Both the position numbers and the translations under genes were made by a program. A stretch of 42,553 nt of DNA. It comes from Bavariicoccus seileri WCC 4188 (GTDB lineage: Bacteria > Bacillota > Bacilli > Lactobacillales > Aerococcaceae). The stretch is taken from positions 1 through 42,553 of the forward strand of contig NZ_ATXL01000018.1 in assembly GCF_000421665.1 (NCBI RefSeq), given 5' to 3'. Under the pieces are notes generated by a model. That model saw only the letters and a program-made list of their open reading frames with translations, was not told the DNA's origin and made no database searches. Of the stretch, positions 25,201-35,018 are shown one piece after another (within the stretch, counting starts at the first letter, position 1; every line of letters begins with the position of its first letter).

Positions 25201-25862
25201 GATGAAATCCCTACTTCCCTAGTGATGAAACCCCAAGCCTTTTTAGAGGTAATATTGAAGACGCGTTGTTTGCGATACCTGGCTATTTTTTTGTAATCAT
25301 TGACCGTCCAAACGGAGAAAAGTAATCCCAACTCTTCCCCTCGTTCCTGAATAGTTGGAGTCAACCAGTTCTCATTTAAATTGATAAGAGTTGCCCCTTT
25401 TTGAGCTAAGGTCTCAAGTGCCACTACTAAGACTTGTTCGTTCAAGACTCCTGTCAAACGATCGATATCAATCCCGTTCTCTAGGTTCATCAAAATATGA
25501 TTCGCATGCCTCTTCAAAAATAACGGATTCACAGCTCCGCTCAACAAGACTCTGTGTTTGATACCATATTGATCTGCTAACCAAAAGACCTCGTCTTCTA
25601 ATCCCGTTTCTTTCAAATCACAATTGATCAAGAGATGGCTATTTTTGATACATTTAAAAATAGAGGCAAGTGACGTGTACAATCTATCCTTTTCTAATGG
25701 TTCATGATGCAGGACTAATTTGTGTTCTAAGTCATCATATCTAACGTCGACTTCTATGGCATCGACTGCTGGTTTGTTTCTAAAAAAAGAGGCAAATTTG
25801 ATACTATTTTCAGGCAATTCGTCACTCCCAGAGTGGGCAGTCAACAAAGTCATTGTACTCAT
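25197..25862 (-). CDS. Glycerophosphodiester phosphodiesterase (GDPD)
   Basis: A 221-residue cytosolic GDPD-type hydrolase that would release glycerol-3-phosphate and an alcohol from glycerophosphodiesters. The TIM-barrel motif is AHSGSDELPENSIKF (His in AHSG, Glu in PEN), AIEVDVRYDD (Glu and Asp for metal) and LVLHHEPL (catalytic His). AHSG instead of the usual AHRG is a change of note: Arg, which contacts phosphate, is Ser here. It has no signal peptide, so it acts after uptake. First gene of the operon. Confidence 0.82.
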   Translation of the reverse strand: MSTMTLLTAHSGSDELPENSIKFASFFRNKPAVDAIEVDVRYDDLEHKLVLHHEPLEKDRLYTSLASIFKCIKNSHLLINCDLKETGLEDEVFWLADQYGIKHRVLLSGAVNPLFLKRHANHILMNLENGIDIDRLTGVLNEQVLVVALETLAQKGATLINLNENWLTPTIQERGEELGLLFSVWTVNDYKKIARYRKQRVFNITSKKAWGFITREVGISS

Positions 25863-25882
25863 CCCTTCGTAGTTCTATATTT

Positions 25883-25912
25883 TTAAGTGATGCTTATATT
25901 ATATAAGGCGAT
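25883..25912 (-). promoter_or_regulatory. Possible promoter of the GDPD/ABC/PHP operon
   Basis: On the minus strand TTAGAA is followed after about 16 bases by TATAAT (within CTTATATAATATAAG), 30-odd bases before the GDPD start. The -35 is poor. Confidence 0.35.
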
Positions 25913-25971
25913 TATTGAGTTCTAATGAGTTCGCTGTAAAGTTTTATTAAGAATTGCAAAGAATACGTAAA

Positions 25972-25996
25972 AAAAAATCGCTCCCGCGATTTTTAA
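25972..25996. terminator. Terminator-like hairpin upstream of the GDPD operon
   Basis: AAAAATCGC, loop TCCC, GCGATTTTT. A on one side and T on the other allow use on either strand. No intact gene lies next to it now. Confidence 0.6.
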
Positions 25997-26119
25997 TTTT
26001 TATTCTGTTTTCTCATTCGCTACGTTTTCTCACTTACTATGTTTTCTGTTACCATTAGTATAGGGTTTACTATTCTTTCATTAGGATGGTGTGACATTTT
26101 TTGAGATTCAGTAGTCGTC

Positions 26120-26760
26120 TTATCTTTATCATCAGAAATTATCCATACCAACTTCCGTTTTTATTAAATAATTGCGATACTTGTCTGTCAGGTTTTGGCA
26201 AGTTGCCACGCTTTGTCAACCCGCTTACGGGTTGAGCCCAGACGTAATCTAAACGATACTTTCCCGAGCTTTTTAGCACACTATCTGCCTAAATACGGGC
26301 GACCCTGTGTCTGTTCAAAAAATCGCAAATTTACCATTCTCCATCGTTATCATTCAAAAAAGACTGTCTGATAATGCACGCTCAACGGTTGGAACTTGCC
26401 CGGATATCTATACCTTCTTGCGTTTATTAGTTTCTCGTGCAAACAAACCATCACTGATCCTTTATCCGTTGATGTGCAGAAAGAATTGACACAACGTATT
26501 TCAGCATTATACACCTTAGGATTGACTTACCTAACACTTGAGCGTCATCAAAAAGGCCGATTGGTTGATTGAAATGGACTAGCTGTCAAGGAGGAGTTAA
26601 GTTAGTAAGTCGAGAACTTTTCGTTGATTTTGAATGTGACTGTCTTGCTGATTGAAAATCGTAAATAACGATGATTTGTTCAGGGGATAAACACTCACTA
26701 TCATATTTGACAACCGATATCACAGAAGAAGGTAAGAAGAAGCCTTTTATGTAACTGTTA
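26120..26760. pseudogene. Decayed coding remnants on both strands
   Basis: No intact gene fills 25863-26764. On the minus strand 26140-26280 reads ADSVLKSSGKYRLDYVWAQP then VSGLTKRGNLPKPD and NKNGSWYG with a stop. On the plus strand 26437-26572 reads ITDPLSVDVQKELTQRISAL then YTLGLTYLTLERHQKGRLVD and stop, and 26675-26753 reads ITMICSGDKHSLSYLTTDIT then EEGKKKPFM. These have protein-like composition but no start sites, and frames change between them. I recognise no family. Confidence 0.35.
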
Positions 26761-26764
26761 AAGA

Positions 26765-28024
26765 TTAAAGGTCAGATAATTTCTTACCGATATCGCCTCG
26801 AGATATGAAAAATCGTCTCCGAACGACTTTTTGTGAGGGATAAAGACTATTTCTTCCCATCACAAGATTTCCTAAAATAATTGCAATCGCATAATAGGGA
26901 ATACCATCTAGCCCAAATAGTTCAATTCCTAGAAAAATAGTCGACACTGGGCTGTTTGTGGCACAGCCGAAAACGGTTATCATACCTATTGCCGCAAAAA
27001 AAGACGTAGACTCACTGGTTAAACCAGCGATGGCATTTCCCAGGGTTGCTCCAATCTCAAAAAGTGGTGTCACTTCCCCACCCTGCAATCCTGCACTAAG
27101 AGAGAATGTTGTTAATACAAATTTAAGCAAGGACACTTGCACATCAAGCGTTTGGTTAAAGGCATCTTGTATTAACCACAAGCTTAATCCTTCATAAGAT
27201 TCACCATGCAGTGCCAATATTAATACGACTACTGTAACTGAAGATAATATAGCCTTTAGCCAATAACGTTTCCATAAACGATTGTATAGTAACTTTAAAC
27301 TTACGATAACTCGAATGAACGCCAAAGCTGTTAAACCAAATAAAAATGATGCGATTACCAAGACAGCTATAAATTTAAAGGTCAGGGTAGGAATAGTCCC
27401 CATTTGTTGAAGTTGATGGGTTGTTCCCAATAATAAGGCTGTTGCATTTGATACGTAGGCCGCTATAAGACAGGGTAAAAAAGCTGCTTGATTTAACCTT
27501 AAAATGTAAGGAACTTCCATTCCAAACATGGTGCCTGCCAAAGGTGTTCCAAATATGCCAGAAAACCCTGCACTAATGCCAGCGTGAACCAATAATGCTT
27601 TCTTGTTCGTAGGCAACTTCATTTTCCTACCGACTTGATTAGCTAAAACTCCTCCGATTTGCACGGAACTTCCTTCGCGACCAACCGAAGCTCCAAAAAG
27701 ATGGGATAATATAGTAAAAACAAACGTAAAAATACCCATTCTTAACGGCACATTGATCTCACTTTGGGTGCTTTCAATAATGACATTGTTTCCTCTTTCT
27801 GCTCCTCTATTAAAATGTTTAAAAACATACGCTGTTACTAGTCCAATAATGGGAAGTGCCCCTATCAAAAATGGGTTTGCCTCTCTAATAGTAGTTACTA
27901 ACGACAATGCTGATAGCAGGTAATGTGAGCTAGCACCAGAAAGGATAGCAACAATGATAACCCCACTATAAAAGATGAGTGTCTCCTTTCCTCTAAATTT
28001 AATATTATCAAGAAATAGTTTCAT
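26765..28024 (-). CDS. ClC-family chloride channel/antiporter
   Basis: A 419-residue membrane protein with about ten to twelve hydrophobic segments. The ClC signature GREGSSVQIGG (about residue 115) and the later HAGISAGFSGIFGTPLAG and AAIGMITVFGCATNSPVSTI are clear. The canonical GSGIP selectivity motif is not evident at the expected N-terminal place, which points to a divergent subgroup, possibly of fluoride or other anion type. No fluoride riboswitch was seen upstream. AGGAGG lies upstream of ATG 28024 with a longer than usual spacer. Ion specificity is not known. Confidence 0.87.
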   Translation of the reverse strand: MKLFLDNIKFRGKETLIFYSGVIIVAILSGASSHYLLSALSLVTTIREANPFLIGALPIIGLVTAYVFKHFNRGAERGNNVIIESTQSEINVPLRMGIFTFVFTILSHLFGASVGREGSSVQIGGVLANQVGRKMKLPTNKKALLVHAGISAGFSGIFGTPLAGTMFGMEVPYILRLNQAAFLPCLIAAYVSNATALLLGTTHQLQQMGTIPTLTFKFIAVLVIASFLFGLTALAFIRVIVSLKLLYNRLWKRYWLKAILSSVTVVVLILALHGESYEGLSLWLIQDAFNQTLDVQVSLLKFVLTTFSLSAGLQGGEVTPLFEIGATLGNAIAGLTSESTSFFAAIGMITVFGCATNSPVSTIFLGIELFGLDGIPYYAIAIILGNLVMGRNSLYPSQKVVRRRFFISRGDIGKKLSDL

Positions 28025-28204
28025 TCGTAAATCATCCTCCTAATTCGCGTGTTGTTTGAATCTCATTGCTTCTGACTAACTTCAACACGAACAAACCACT
28101 ATGAAAATACATAACACTATATGTTTTACACGAAAATGGTTAGCATTTCAATGATATCAGTGTCATTTTCTTTTATAACAACTTAAATCTATAAGGTTTA
28201 TTCG

Positions 28205-28233
28205 TTTACATTTGTAATCCTTAATGATAAGAT
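28205..28233 (+). promoter_or_regulatory. copB promoter with CopY-type cop box
   Basis: TTTACA (28205-28210), 17 bases, TAAGAT (28228-28233), about 50 bases before copB. TACATTTGTA at 28207-28216 matches TACANNTGTA, the operator of the copper-sensing repressor CopY in Enterococcus, and overlaps the -35. Confidence 0.65.
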
Positions 28234-28283
28234 TGCAATGTAGGTTTCATTAAACGCAACAATGATATTTTGGAGGGATACAC

Positions 28284-30380
28284 ATGACACGCCACGACAA
28301 AACAACACACAATCACTCTGACCATCAAGATGATGCCTCTATGGCTCATTCTAAAGATATGGATCACATGAATCATCATATGGATCACGCTGATGACCAC
28401 ATGATGGATCACTCCATGCATATGGGTAATCTCAAACAGAAATTCTTTGTTTCCCTAATTCTTGCGATACCAATTATTTTATTTTCACCGATGATGGGAT
28501 TGGATCTACCATTTCAAATCACTTTCCCTGGTTCTGATTGGGTAGTTTTTGTCTTAGCAACTGCCCTTTTCTTTTATGGTGGTATGCCTTTTTTAAAGGG
28601 TGCAAAGATGGAGTTGAGCATGAAGAACCCGGCCATGATGACCCTGATATCTCTAGGAATATCAGTTGCTTATCTCTATAGTCTGTACGCCTTCATCATG
28701 AACACATTTTTCCACGACACACACGTGATGGACTTCTTCTGGGAGTTAGCTACTTTGATCGTGATCATGTTATTAGGTCACTGGATCGAGATGAACGCCA
28801 TCAGCAATGCTGGAAATGCTCTCGAGAAAATGGCTGCACTCTTACCAAAAACTGCAAAATTAGTAGGTGACGATGGTAGCACGTCAGAAGTTCAACTGAG
28901 TGATGTCACTGTTGGTCAAAAACTACTGGTTCAAGCTGGTGAAAAGATACCAACTGATGGAAAAATCGTTGAAGGTAAATCATCAGTCAATGAAGCTATG
29001 GTAACTGGTGAATCGAAAGAAGTCGAAAAAACTGTTAATGACGCTGTTATCGGTGGTTCGGTCAATGGGAATGGTACGTTAACAATCACTGTCACAGGGA
29101 CTGGGGAATCTGGTTACTTGTCTCAAGTGATGGCTTTAGTCAGTAAAGCTCAACAAGATAAATCATCAGTAGAAACACTTTCTGACAAAGTTGCAAAATG
29201 GTTATTCTACGTAGCTTTAGTGGTCGGCATCTTAGCCTTCGTCATTTGGTTATCTCTAACTGGAGATATCGGAATAGCACTAGAACGGATGGTGACCGTG
29301 TTAATTATCGCCTGTCCACATGCATTAGGGCTAGCTATCCCATTGGTGACCGCCAAATCGACGTCACTAGGTGCCAAAAATGGTCTCCTAATTAAAAATC
29401 GGCAAGCAATAGAAGTTGCTCGACAGGTTGATGTCGTCATGATGGATAAGACTGGTACATTGACAGAAGGTAACTTTGCCGTCAATGAGATCATCTCTTA
29501 TTCGAATGAAAATGGCTATAATAAGCAAAAGATTTTAGCCTATATTGCTGCGTTGGAACAAAACTCAAGTCATCCTCTTGCCCGAGGCATCATGACAAAA
29601 GCAACAGAGGAGAAAGTTGACCTGCCAGTAGCAACACAAGTTGAGAATATCCCAGGAACTGGTTTAGACGGGACTATTGACGGTCACGATGTCAAAATCG
29701 TTAATGTCTCTTACTTAAAAGATCACACCATAGACTATAACGCTACTGATTTTACACACCTATCGGAAAAAGGTAATTCAATCAGTTATCTCTTGGTCGA
29801 CCAACAACTCATCGGTTTGATTGCTCAAGGAGACCAAATCAAATCTGGAGCTAAGCGAATGATCACAGCCCTTAAGGCACAAGGAATCAAACCAGTGATG
29901 CTAACGGGTGATAACGAAGCAGTTGCCAATCTAGTTGCGTCAGAATTAGGAATCGACGATGTCCACGCTAGTTTGAAGCCCGAAGACAAAGAAACAATCA
30001 TCAAACACTACAAATCAGAGGGCAAAACCGTGATGATGGTTGGAGATGGCGTAAACGATGCCCCTAGTCTGGTCAGAGCAGATATCGGTGTTGCTATTGG
30101 AGCAGGAACGGATGTAGCAAATGATTCAGCTGACATCATCCTAGTGAAAAGTGACCCAGCAGATATCTTGCACTTCTTGACACTAGCTAAAAACACCCAA
30201 CGGAAGATGATTCAAAATCTTTGGTGGGGAGCGGGATACAACATCATTGCAATCCCTCTAGCAGCTGGTATCCTTGCCAACTGGGGAATCATCCTCAGCC
30301 CAGCCGTAGGAGCAATCTTGATGTCACTCAGTACCGTGATTGTCGCCCTCAACGCCATGCTCTTGAAAATGAATGATTAA
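28284..30380 (+). CDS. copB: Copper-exporting P1B-type ATPase, CopB type
   Basis: A 698-residue pump that uses ATP to export copper (Cu+ or Ag+ in Enterococcus hirae CopB). The first 50 residues are His/Met/Asp-rich (repeats such as [20 protein letters not shown]), the metal-binding tail of this subgroup in place of CxxC domains. The membrane metal site is CPH ([20 protein letters not shown]), which marks the CopB subgroup. Other motifs are TGES, phosphorylated Asp388 in [15 protein letters not shown], and the hinge [26 protein letters not shown] precedes the start. No copY, copA or copZ lies nearby. Confidence 0.95.
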   Translation: MTRHDKTTHNHSDHQDDASMAHSKDMDHMNHHMDHADDHMMDHSMHMGNLKQKFFVSLILAIPIILFSPMMGLDLPFQITFPGSDWVVFVLATALFFYGGMPFLKGAKMELSMKNPAMMTLISLGISVAYLYSLYAFIMNTFFHDTHVMDFFWELATLIVIMLLGHWIEMNAISNAGNALEKMAALLPKTAKLVGDDGSTSEVQLSDVTVGQKLLVQAGEKIPTDGKIVEGKSSVNEAMVTGESKEVEKTVNDAVIGGSVNGNGTLTITVTGTGESGYLSQVMALVSKAQQDKSSVETLSDKVAKWLFYVALVVGILAFVIWLSLTGDIGIALERMVTVLIIACPHALGLAIPLVTAKSTSLGAKNGLLIKNRQAIEVARQVDVVMMDKTGTLTEGNFAVNEIISYSNENGYNKQKILAYIAALEQNSSHPLARGIMTKATEEKVDLPVATQVENIPGTGLDGTIDGHDVKIVNVSYLKDHTIDYNATDFTHLSEKGNSISYLLVDQQLIGLIAQGDQIKSGAKRMITALKAQGIKPVMLTGDNEAVANLVASELGIDDVHASLKPEDKETIIKHYKSEGKTVMMVGDGVNDAPSLVRADIGVAIGAGTDVANDSADIILVKSDPADILHFLTLAKNTQRKMIQNLWWGAGYNIIAIPLAAGILANWGIILSPAVGAILMSLSTVIVALNAMLLKMND

Positions 30381-30472
30381 ATCCTTTAAGAGGGTTACCT
30401 AATACCTAATCAAGACCACGCTTTAATGAATTTGCGAAACATGATAATTTCGAATAGTATGACAACAAGAAC

Positions 30473-30499
30473 GCCCAACCTACTCGTAATAGGTTGGGC
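30473..30499 (+). terminator. Terminator after copB
   Basis: GCCCAACCTA, seven-base loop, TAGGTTGGGC then ATTTT. Confidence 0.85.
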
Positions 30500-30544
30500 A
30501 TTTTGTATGAAAGGGACATAGACTGTGTCTTACCTACTCAAGTA

Positions 30545-30650
30545 GGTCGTCATAAAACTAATCAAAATATTTAAAATACAAAAAATTAAAACACAAAAAT
30601 TTTTTTAAATTAAAAATAAAAATAAAAATTTGAAAACAAAAAATTAATCC
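30545..30650. repeat. A-rich low-complexity tract
   Basis: Repeats of AAAATA, AAATTAAAA and AAAAATAAAAAT between the copB terminator and the HAD gene end. No coding. Confidence 0.5.
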
Positions 30651-30655
30651 AACAG

Positions 30656-31354
30656 TTACACCAAGATAGATAAGATATCATAGTACGTTTTAGCCACAAA
30701 TTTGGGTTTCACCAACGAAGTGTTTTTCATGCCAGATGGATTAAACCAAATACTATCAATAGCACTGTTATGAGCACCTGCTATATCTGAGTTCAAACTA
30801 TCGCCAATCATAATGGCATTTTTATGGTCCATTTTGGGATAATGCTTAAAAATCGGTTGATAGAATTTTTCACTCGGTTTAGCATATCCTACTGCTTCTG
30901 AAATAAAGACTGAATCAAAGTACTGTCCTAATTGGGTATGTTTCAACCGGTTTTCTTGTGTCTCCTGACTGCCATTGGTTCCCGCTATCAACGTCAGGTT
31001 TTTAGCAGATAATCGTTCCAACAACTGCTTAGATCCTTCGATGACGGCAAAATTATTGTTTAAATAAGCTCTATAATCACTTTCAATTTGTAAACCTAAT
31101 AAATCATCAACTGGGCGACCTAGTTGTTTAAACAGTCTAGTAAATCGCTGATTCAATAGCATTTTACGATCACTACCCTGTTCGATCTCAGTCCAAACTG
31201 TCCGATTAACTTGGTGATAGATTGAGACAACATGGGATAATTCATCATCTGCCACACCATGATTCTTCAAAACACGAGATAGCCCCTCAGCTTCACCCTT
31301 TTTAAAATCCAATAATGTATCGTCTAAATCTAAAATAACATACTGATAACTCAC
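30656..31354 (-). CDS. HAD-family phosphatase, YjjG/YfnB type
   Basis: A soluble 232-residue haloacid dehalogenase-like hydrolase, probably a nucleotidase or house-cleaning phosphatase. Motif I is DLDDTLLDFKKGE, motif II AGTNGSQETQENRL, and motifs III/IV KPSEKFYQPIF and MIGDSLNSDIAGAHNSAIDS. An alpha-helical cap lies between I and II. I place the start at GTG 31354 because AGGAG lies seven bases upstream. A frame from 31381 adds MRNQVRSQK with no site. Confidence 0.87.
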   Translation of the reverse strand: MSYQYVILDLDDTLLDFKKGEAEGLSRVLKNHGVADDELSHVVSIYHQVNRTVWTEIEQGSDRKMLLNQRFTRLFKQLGRPVDDLLGLQIESDYRAYLNNNFAVIEGSKQLLERLSAKNLTLIAGTNGSQETQENRLKHTQLGQYFDSVFISEAVGYAKPSEKFYQPIFKHYPKMDHKNAIMIGDSLNSDIAGAHNSAIDSIWFNPSGMKNTSLVKPKFVAKTYYDILSILV

Positions 31355-31566
31355 CTTTTGACTCCTCACTTGATTCCTCACTTTTTTCTTACTTGTTTTC
31401 TAATTTTAAATAATCTCAAAAAATTTGCAAGTATTCTTCTAGTGTTAAGATGATTGGTTTATTGGACATCGTCTCAGATAGAGGATACACTTTTGGTGTC
31501 ATGTGTTATCATATGCTCAAGTGTTGTCGTATGCTTCTGATAAAACTGATAAAGGAGAAGATCCTA

Positions 31567-32544
31567 GTGTTGATCAAATTATTAGAACCACTAAATGTTC
31601 CCGATTCATTGATTCATGAGTTAGCAGAACCTCTCAAAACAGCTGGTCATGGGTTTGTCTATTATTCTAAGAAGGCGACTTCCAAGGAAGAATTAGTGAC
31701 TAGAAGCGAAAATGCTGATATTGTGATGATCGCCAATACACCTTTCCCCAAAGAAGCAGTCATAGCTAATCCCAAATTGAAACTGATCAATGTTGCTTTT
31801 ACTGGCGTTGATCACGTTTCTCTACCAGAATCCCTACCAGATGGTCAAGAAAATCCCGTCAAGATCTGTAATGCGTCGGGCTATGCTAATACTGCTGTAG
31901 CAGAACTGACGGTTGGTCTTACTATTGATCTATTCAGAAAAATATCAGCTGAAAATCAGGCTATTAAAACACCAACAAAAAATCAAGAAAAGCAGCTCAT
32001 TTACAAAGGATTTGAATTAAAGCACAAAGTTGTAGGGATTATTGGAACAGGACATATCGGACTTGAAGTGGCAAAATTATTCAAGGCATTTCAAATGACT
32101 GTGATTGCAACCAGTCATTCTGAAAAAGAAGAAGCTAAAAAAATGGACATCACTTATATGCCACTGAAAGAATTGTTAAAAAAGTCAGATATCGTGACGC
32201 TACACGTGCCGCTCACACCAATCACTAAAGGTATGATTGGCAAGGAAGAGCTAAGTCTTATGAAAACATCAGCTGTATTGATTAATTGTGCTCGTGGACC
32301 AGTTGTTGATACAAAGGCATTAGCATCCGCATTGAATCACCAAACTATCGCTGGCGCTGGGATCGATGTCTTTGATATAGAACCACCACTTCCAAAAGAC
32401 CATCCATTGCTTTATAGCAAGCACACTGTGTTGACACCTCACATTGGCTACTTTACCCAAGAAGCCATGATCTCACGTGCAAAAATAGCCTTTGCCAACA
32501 CAATAGCGTTCTTAAGCGATGTTCCTAAAAACATTGTAAAATGA
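31567..32544 (+). CDS. D-isomer-specific 2-hydroxyacid dehydrogenase
   Basis: An NAD(P)-dependent oxidoreductase of 325 residues from this start, with the family's two-domain form. The Rossmann motif is VVGIIGTGHIGLEVAKLFKA (about 158-177). Catalytic residues are Arg in INCARGPVVD, Glu in DVFDIEPPLP and His in TPHIGYFTQEA. I place the start at GTG 31567, nine bases after AAAGGAG. The longer frame from 31450 has no site and encodes non-family residues. The substrate (for example D-lactate, glyoxylate or phosphoglycerate-like acids) is undetermined. Confidence 0.87.
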   Translation: MLIKLLEPLNVPDSLIHELAEPLKTAGHGFVYYSKKATSKEELVTRSENADIVMIANTPFPKEAVIANPKLKLINVAFTGVDHVSLPESLPDGQENPVKICNASGYANTAVAELTVGLTIDLFRKISAENQAIKTPTKNQEKQLIYKGFELKHKVVGIIGTGHIGLEVAKLFKAFQMTVIATSHSEKEEAKKMDITYMPLKELLKKSDIVTLHVPLTPITKGMIGKEELSLMKTSAVLINCARGPVVDTKALASALNHQTIAGAGIDVFDIEPPLPKDHPLLYSKHTVLTPHIGYFTQEAMISRAKIAFANTIAFLSDVPKNIVK

Positions 32545-32606
32545 GCTGAGTTGCTCTCACTAGACTATCGCACTAGACTTATTTGACAACTAAACTAAAT
32601 TCATTA

Positions 32607-32660
32607 AAAAAATCAAGGGACTTTGATGGCGTAGTTCACATCATAATCCCTTGATTTTTT
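32607..32660. terminator. Bidirectional terminator between dehydrogenase and opu operon
   Basis: AAAAAATCAAGGGA and TCCCTTGATTTTTT form a perfect 14-base stem around a 26-base loop. Confidence 0.8.
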
Positions 32661-32773
32661 ATTCTTTTCTTAATAGATACTATTACTACTGATAACAATT
32701 TTTTCTACTGATAACTACCTTAATTATCAATAACTATTTTAACCATCAACAATTATTGGTGCTATTGATCAAT

Positions 32774-33439
32774 TTATGCTCTTGAACGACGGCTTGCTGG
32801 GTCTAAACGTCTTTCGATAAAGCCAAGACCTACATCTGTAATGATTGCCATTAATGCTGTTGGCAAGGCACCGGCCAAGATAATTGCTCCACCATCCGTT
32901 GCATTAGTTCCTCGAATAATGATATCACCAAGACCACCAGCACCAACGAAAGCTCCGATTGCCGTAATACCAATCGCAACAACTAGGGCATTCCTGATAC
33001 CAGCCATGATCACTGAAACAGAAAGTGGTATTTCTACCATATATAACCGTTGAAAACTTGTCATTCCCATTCCCTTACCTACATCCAAAATACCATGATC
33101 TACTTGTTGCATACCTGTATAAGTATTTTTGATAATTGGTAGTAAGGAATAAAGAAAAATCGTTAAGATAACCACATTTGGTCCTAGTCCTAAACCAAGC
33201 ATCAAGATAGAAACCATCGCTAAGGATGGAATTGTTTGGATGAGATTGGCAATTCGGATCACCCAATCGGCTAGTTTTGTCCGTCTCGCAATCACAATTC
33301 CAATCGGAATCCCCACGATTGCGGCGAATAAGACACCATAAATTGAAATCAAGAAGTGACGGGAAAATTGAGATAAGACATACAGTCCGTTCTCTCTGAA
33401 ATAAAATATAAATTGTTCGAGCAAGTTCATATCAGTCAT
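32774..33439 (-). CDS. opuCD: Osmoprotectant ABC transporter permease OpuCD-like
   Basis: 221 residues with about five or six helices. The permease motif KNTYTGMQQVDHGILDVGKG and GITAIGAFVGAGGLGDIIIRG are typical of ProW/OpuC inner membrane subunits. It is the last of four genes, six bases after the binding protein gene. Confidence 0.9.
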   Translation of the reverse strand: MTDMNLLEQFIFYFRENGLYVLSQFSRHFLISIYGVLFAAIVGIPIGIVIARRTKLADWVIRIANLIQTIPSLAMVSILMLGLGLGPNVVILTIFLYSLLPIIKNTYTGMQQVDHGILDVGKGMGMTSFQRLYMVEIPLSVSVIMAGIRNALVVAIGITAIGAFVGAGGLGDIIIRGTNATDGGAIILAGALPTALMAIITDVGLGFIERRLDPASRRSRA

Positions 33440-33445
33440 GTTCCA

Positions 33446-34384
33446 TCACTTCCCTTCAAAGTAATTATTTTCTTCAAGAAAACGTTCTGCCACGATGTTT
33501 GGTTCGACCAAGTTATTATCGACCTCATAATTGAGCTCCTGCATTTTCTCAGTGTCAATCGTATCTTTTAGTTTTTCAATTGCAGGTCCTATCTCAGGTG
33601 TTTCCTCTAGTAGCTCATCTGATACAATCGGTGCTGCATCATATGGAGGGAAGAATCTTAGATCATCCTCTAGCATCACCAAGTCATAACTACCGATTCG
33701 ACCATCTGTCGAGTAGCCTAAAACAATATCCATTTTCCCATTAGCAACGGCATCATAAACCAGCCCGATTTGCATTGGTAAAATAGTTTTAAAAGCAAAT
33801 CCGTAGGCTTCCTTGAATCCATCATAACCATCACCAGGTCTGGTTATCCAAGCAGGATCAACGCCAGCTACCAACTGGCCAGCCACATCTTTCAAATCAC
33901 TGACTTTCTCCAACCCATATTCCTCTGCTGTATCCTTGCGAACGAGATAAACATAGGTATTGTCAAACCCATATGATGGGAACCATGTTTGATGATAACG
34001 TTCTTCAAATTCCCTTTTAACGATATCAAAAGCCGCTTGTGGATCTGACTCAGGTTCAAGACCAAGGGTCGTGGTCAAATCCGTCCCCGTATAACGTGCT
34101 GCAGAAATCGAAGCATCACCATTAAGCATGGCTTGATGATTAATGGTTGTGGTCGCCAAATTGTTGATAATTACCGTACTTTTATCGGCGTAATGTTCAA
34201 CCATTCCAGACACAAGTGCAGCTAAAATCTGCGCCTCTGCCGTTATGCCACCGGTAATTGCGACGGTATCTTCATCAGATGTCGAAGCGAGTCCGGGGAA
34301 CGAACACCCAGATACAATAAGAAAGACTGGCAAACACAATAGGATTACTAGGCGCTTTACTGTTGTTTTATTAAAATGCATCAT
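33446..34384 (-). CDS. opuCC: Osmoprotectant-binding lipoprotein OpuCC-like
   Basis: 312 residues, anchored outside the cell by the lipobox VSGC (Cys about 27). The OpuAC-type body shows [56 protein letters not shown] and [20 protein letters not shown]. Members bind glycine betaine, carnitine or choline. Aromatic residues that form the cage cannot be assigned without a structure model. The start overlaps the stop of opuCB. Confidence 0.9.
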   Translation of the reverse strand: MMHFNKTTVKRLVILLCLPVFLIVSGCSFPGLASTSDEDTVAITGGITAEAQILAALVSGMVEHYADKSTVIINNLATTTINHQAMLNGDASISAARYTGTDLTTTLGLEPESDPQAAFDIVKREFEERYHQTWFPSYGFDNTYVYLVRKDTAEEYGLEKVSDLKDVAGQLVAGVDPAWITRPGDGYDGFKEAYGFAFKTILPMQIGLVYDAVANGKMDIVLGYSTDGRIGSYDLVMLEDDLRFFPPYDAAPIVSDELLEETPEIGPAIEKLKDTIDTEKMQELNYEVDNNLVEPNIVAERFLEENNYFEGK

Positions 34385-35016
34385 ACACCCTCCCTTAACG
34401 GTTTTGGTGTCAGTTTATCCTCGATCTTTCCTAATAGCCAGTCAGACAAGAGTGCGAAAATCGTCACTGGAATTGTTCCTGCAAAGATCAACGGTGGTTG
34501 ATAGTTATTCAACCCACTAAAGATCAGATCACCTAAACCACCTGCCCCGATATAAGAAGCTAAGGTCGCCCAAGCAATCACATATACAGCCGATAATCTG
34601 ATCCCTGCCATGATTGTCTTGCTGGCTAATGGCAATTCTACTCGAATAATCGATTGGAGGTTCGTCATTCCCATGCCCTTAGCCACATCTCTTAAATCAC
34701 TGTCTACTTGCTTTAATCCAATATAGGTATTTCTTAAAATAGGTAGCAAGGAGTAGATGAAAAGAGCCGCTATTGCAGGGACTTTACCGATTCCAAGGAT
34801 TGGAATCATTAGCGCTAACAGAGCCAGCGATGGCACGGTTTGCAATGCACTAGCAAGCCCAATAATAACAGTCGCAACTCTTGGGAAACGCGTTAAAACG
34901 ATTCCTAACGGTACAGCGACTAAAACACCCAAAAGTAAAGCTGCATAAGAGATATAGAGATGCTCAACACTCTTCTCTATGATCTGACCCCCATATTCAT
35001 TAAAGAAACTGGACAT
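34381..35016 (-). CDS. opuCB: Osmoprotectant ABC transporter permease OpuCB-like
   Basis: 211 residues, about five helices, with [20 protein letters not shown] as the permease loop and [18 protein letters not shown] near the end. It is homologous to the opuCD product, the usual pair of this transporter. Confidence 0.9.
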   Translation of the reverse strand: MSSFFNEYGGQIIEKSVEHLYISYAALLLGVLVAVPLGIVLTRFPRVATVIIGLASALQTVPSLALLALMIPILGIGKVPAIAALFIYSLLPILRNTYIGLKQVDSDLRDVAKGMGMTNLQSIIRVELPLASKTIMAGIRLSAVYVIAWATLASYIGAGGLGDLIFSGLNNYQPPLIFAGTIPVTIFALLSDWLLGKIEDKLTPKPLREGV

Positions 35017-35018
35017 CG

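Noticed and set aside
28025-28283. Fluoride riboswitch before the ClC gene
   Set aside because: No fold or conserved bases of the crcB motif were seen. The region is explained by the copB promoter and cop box.
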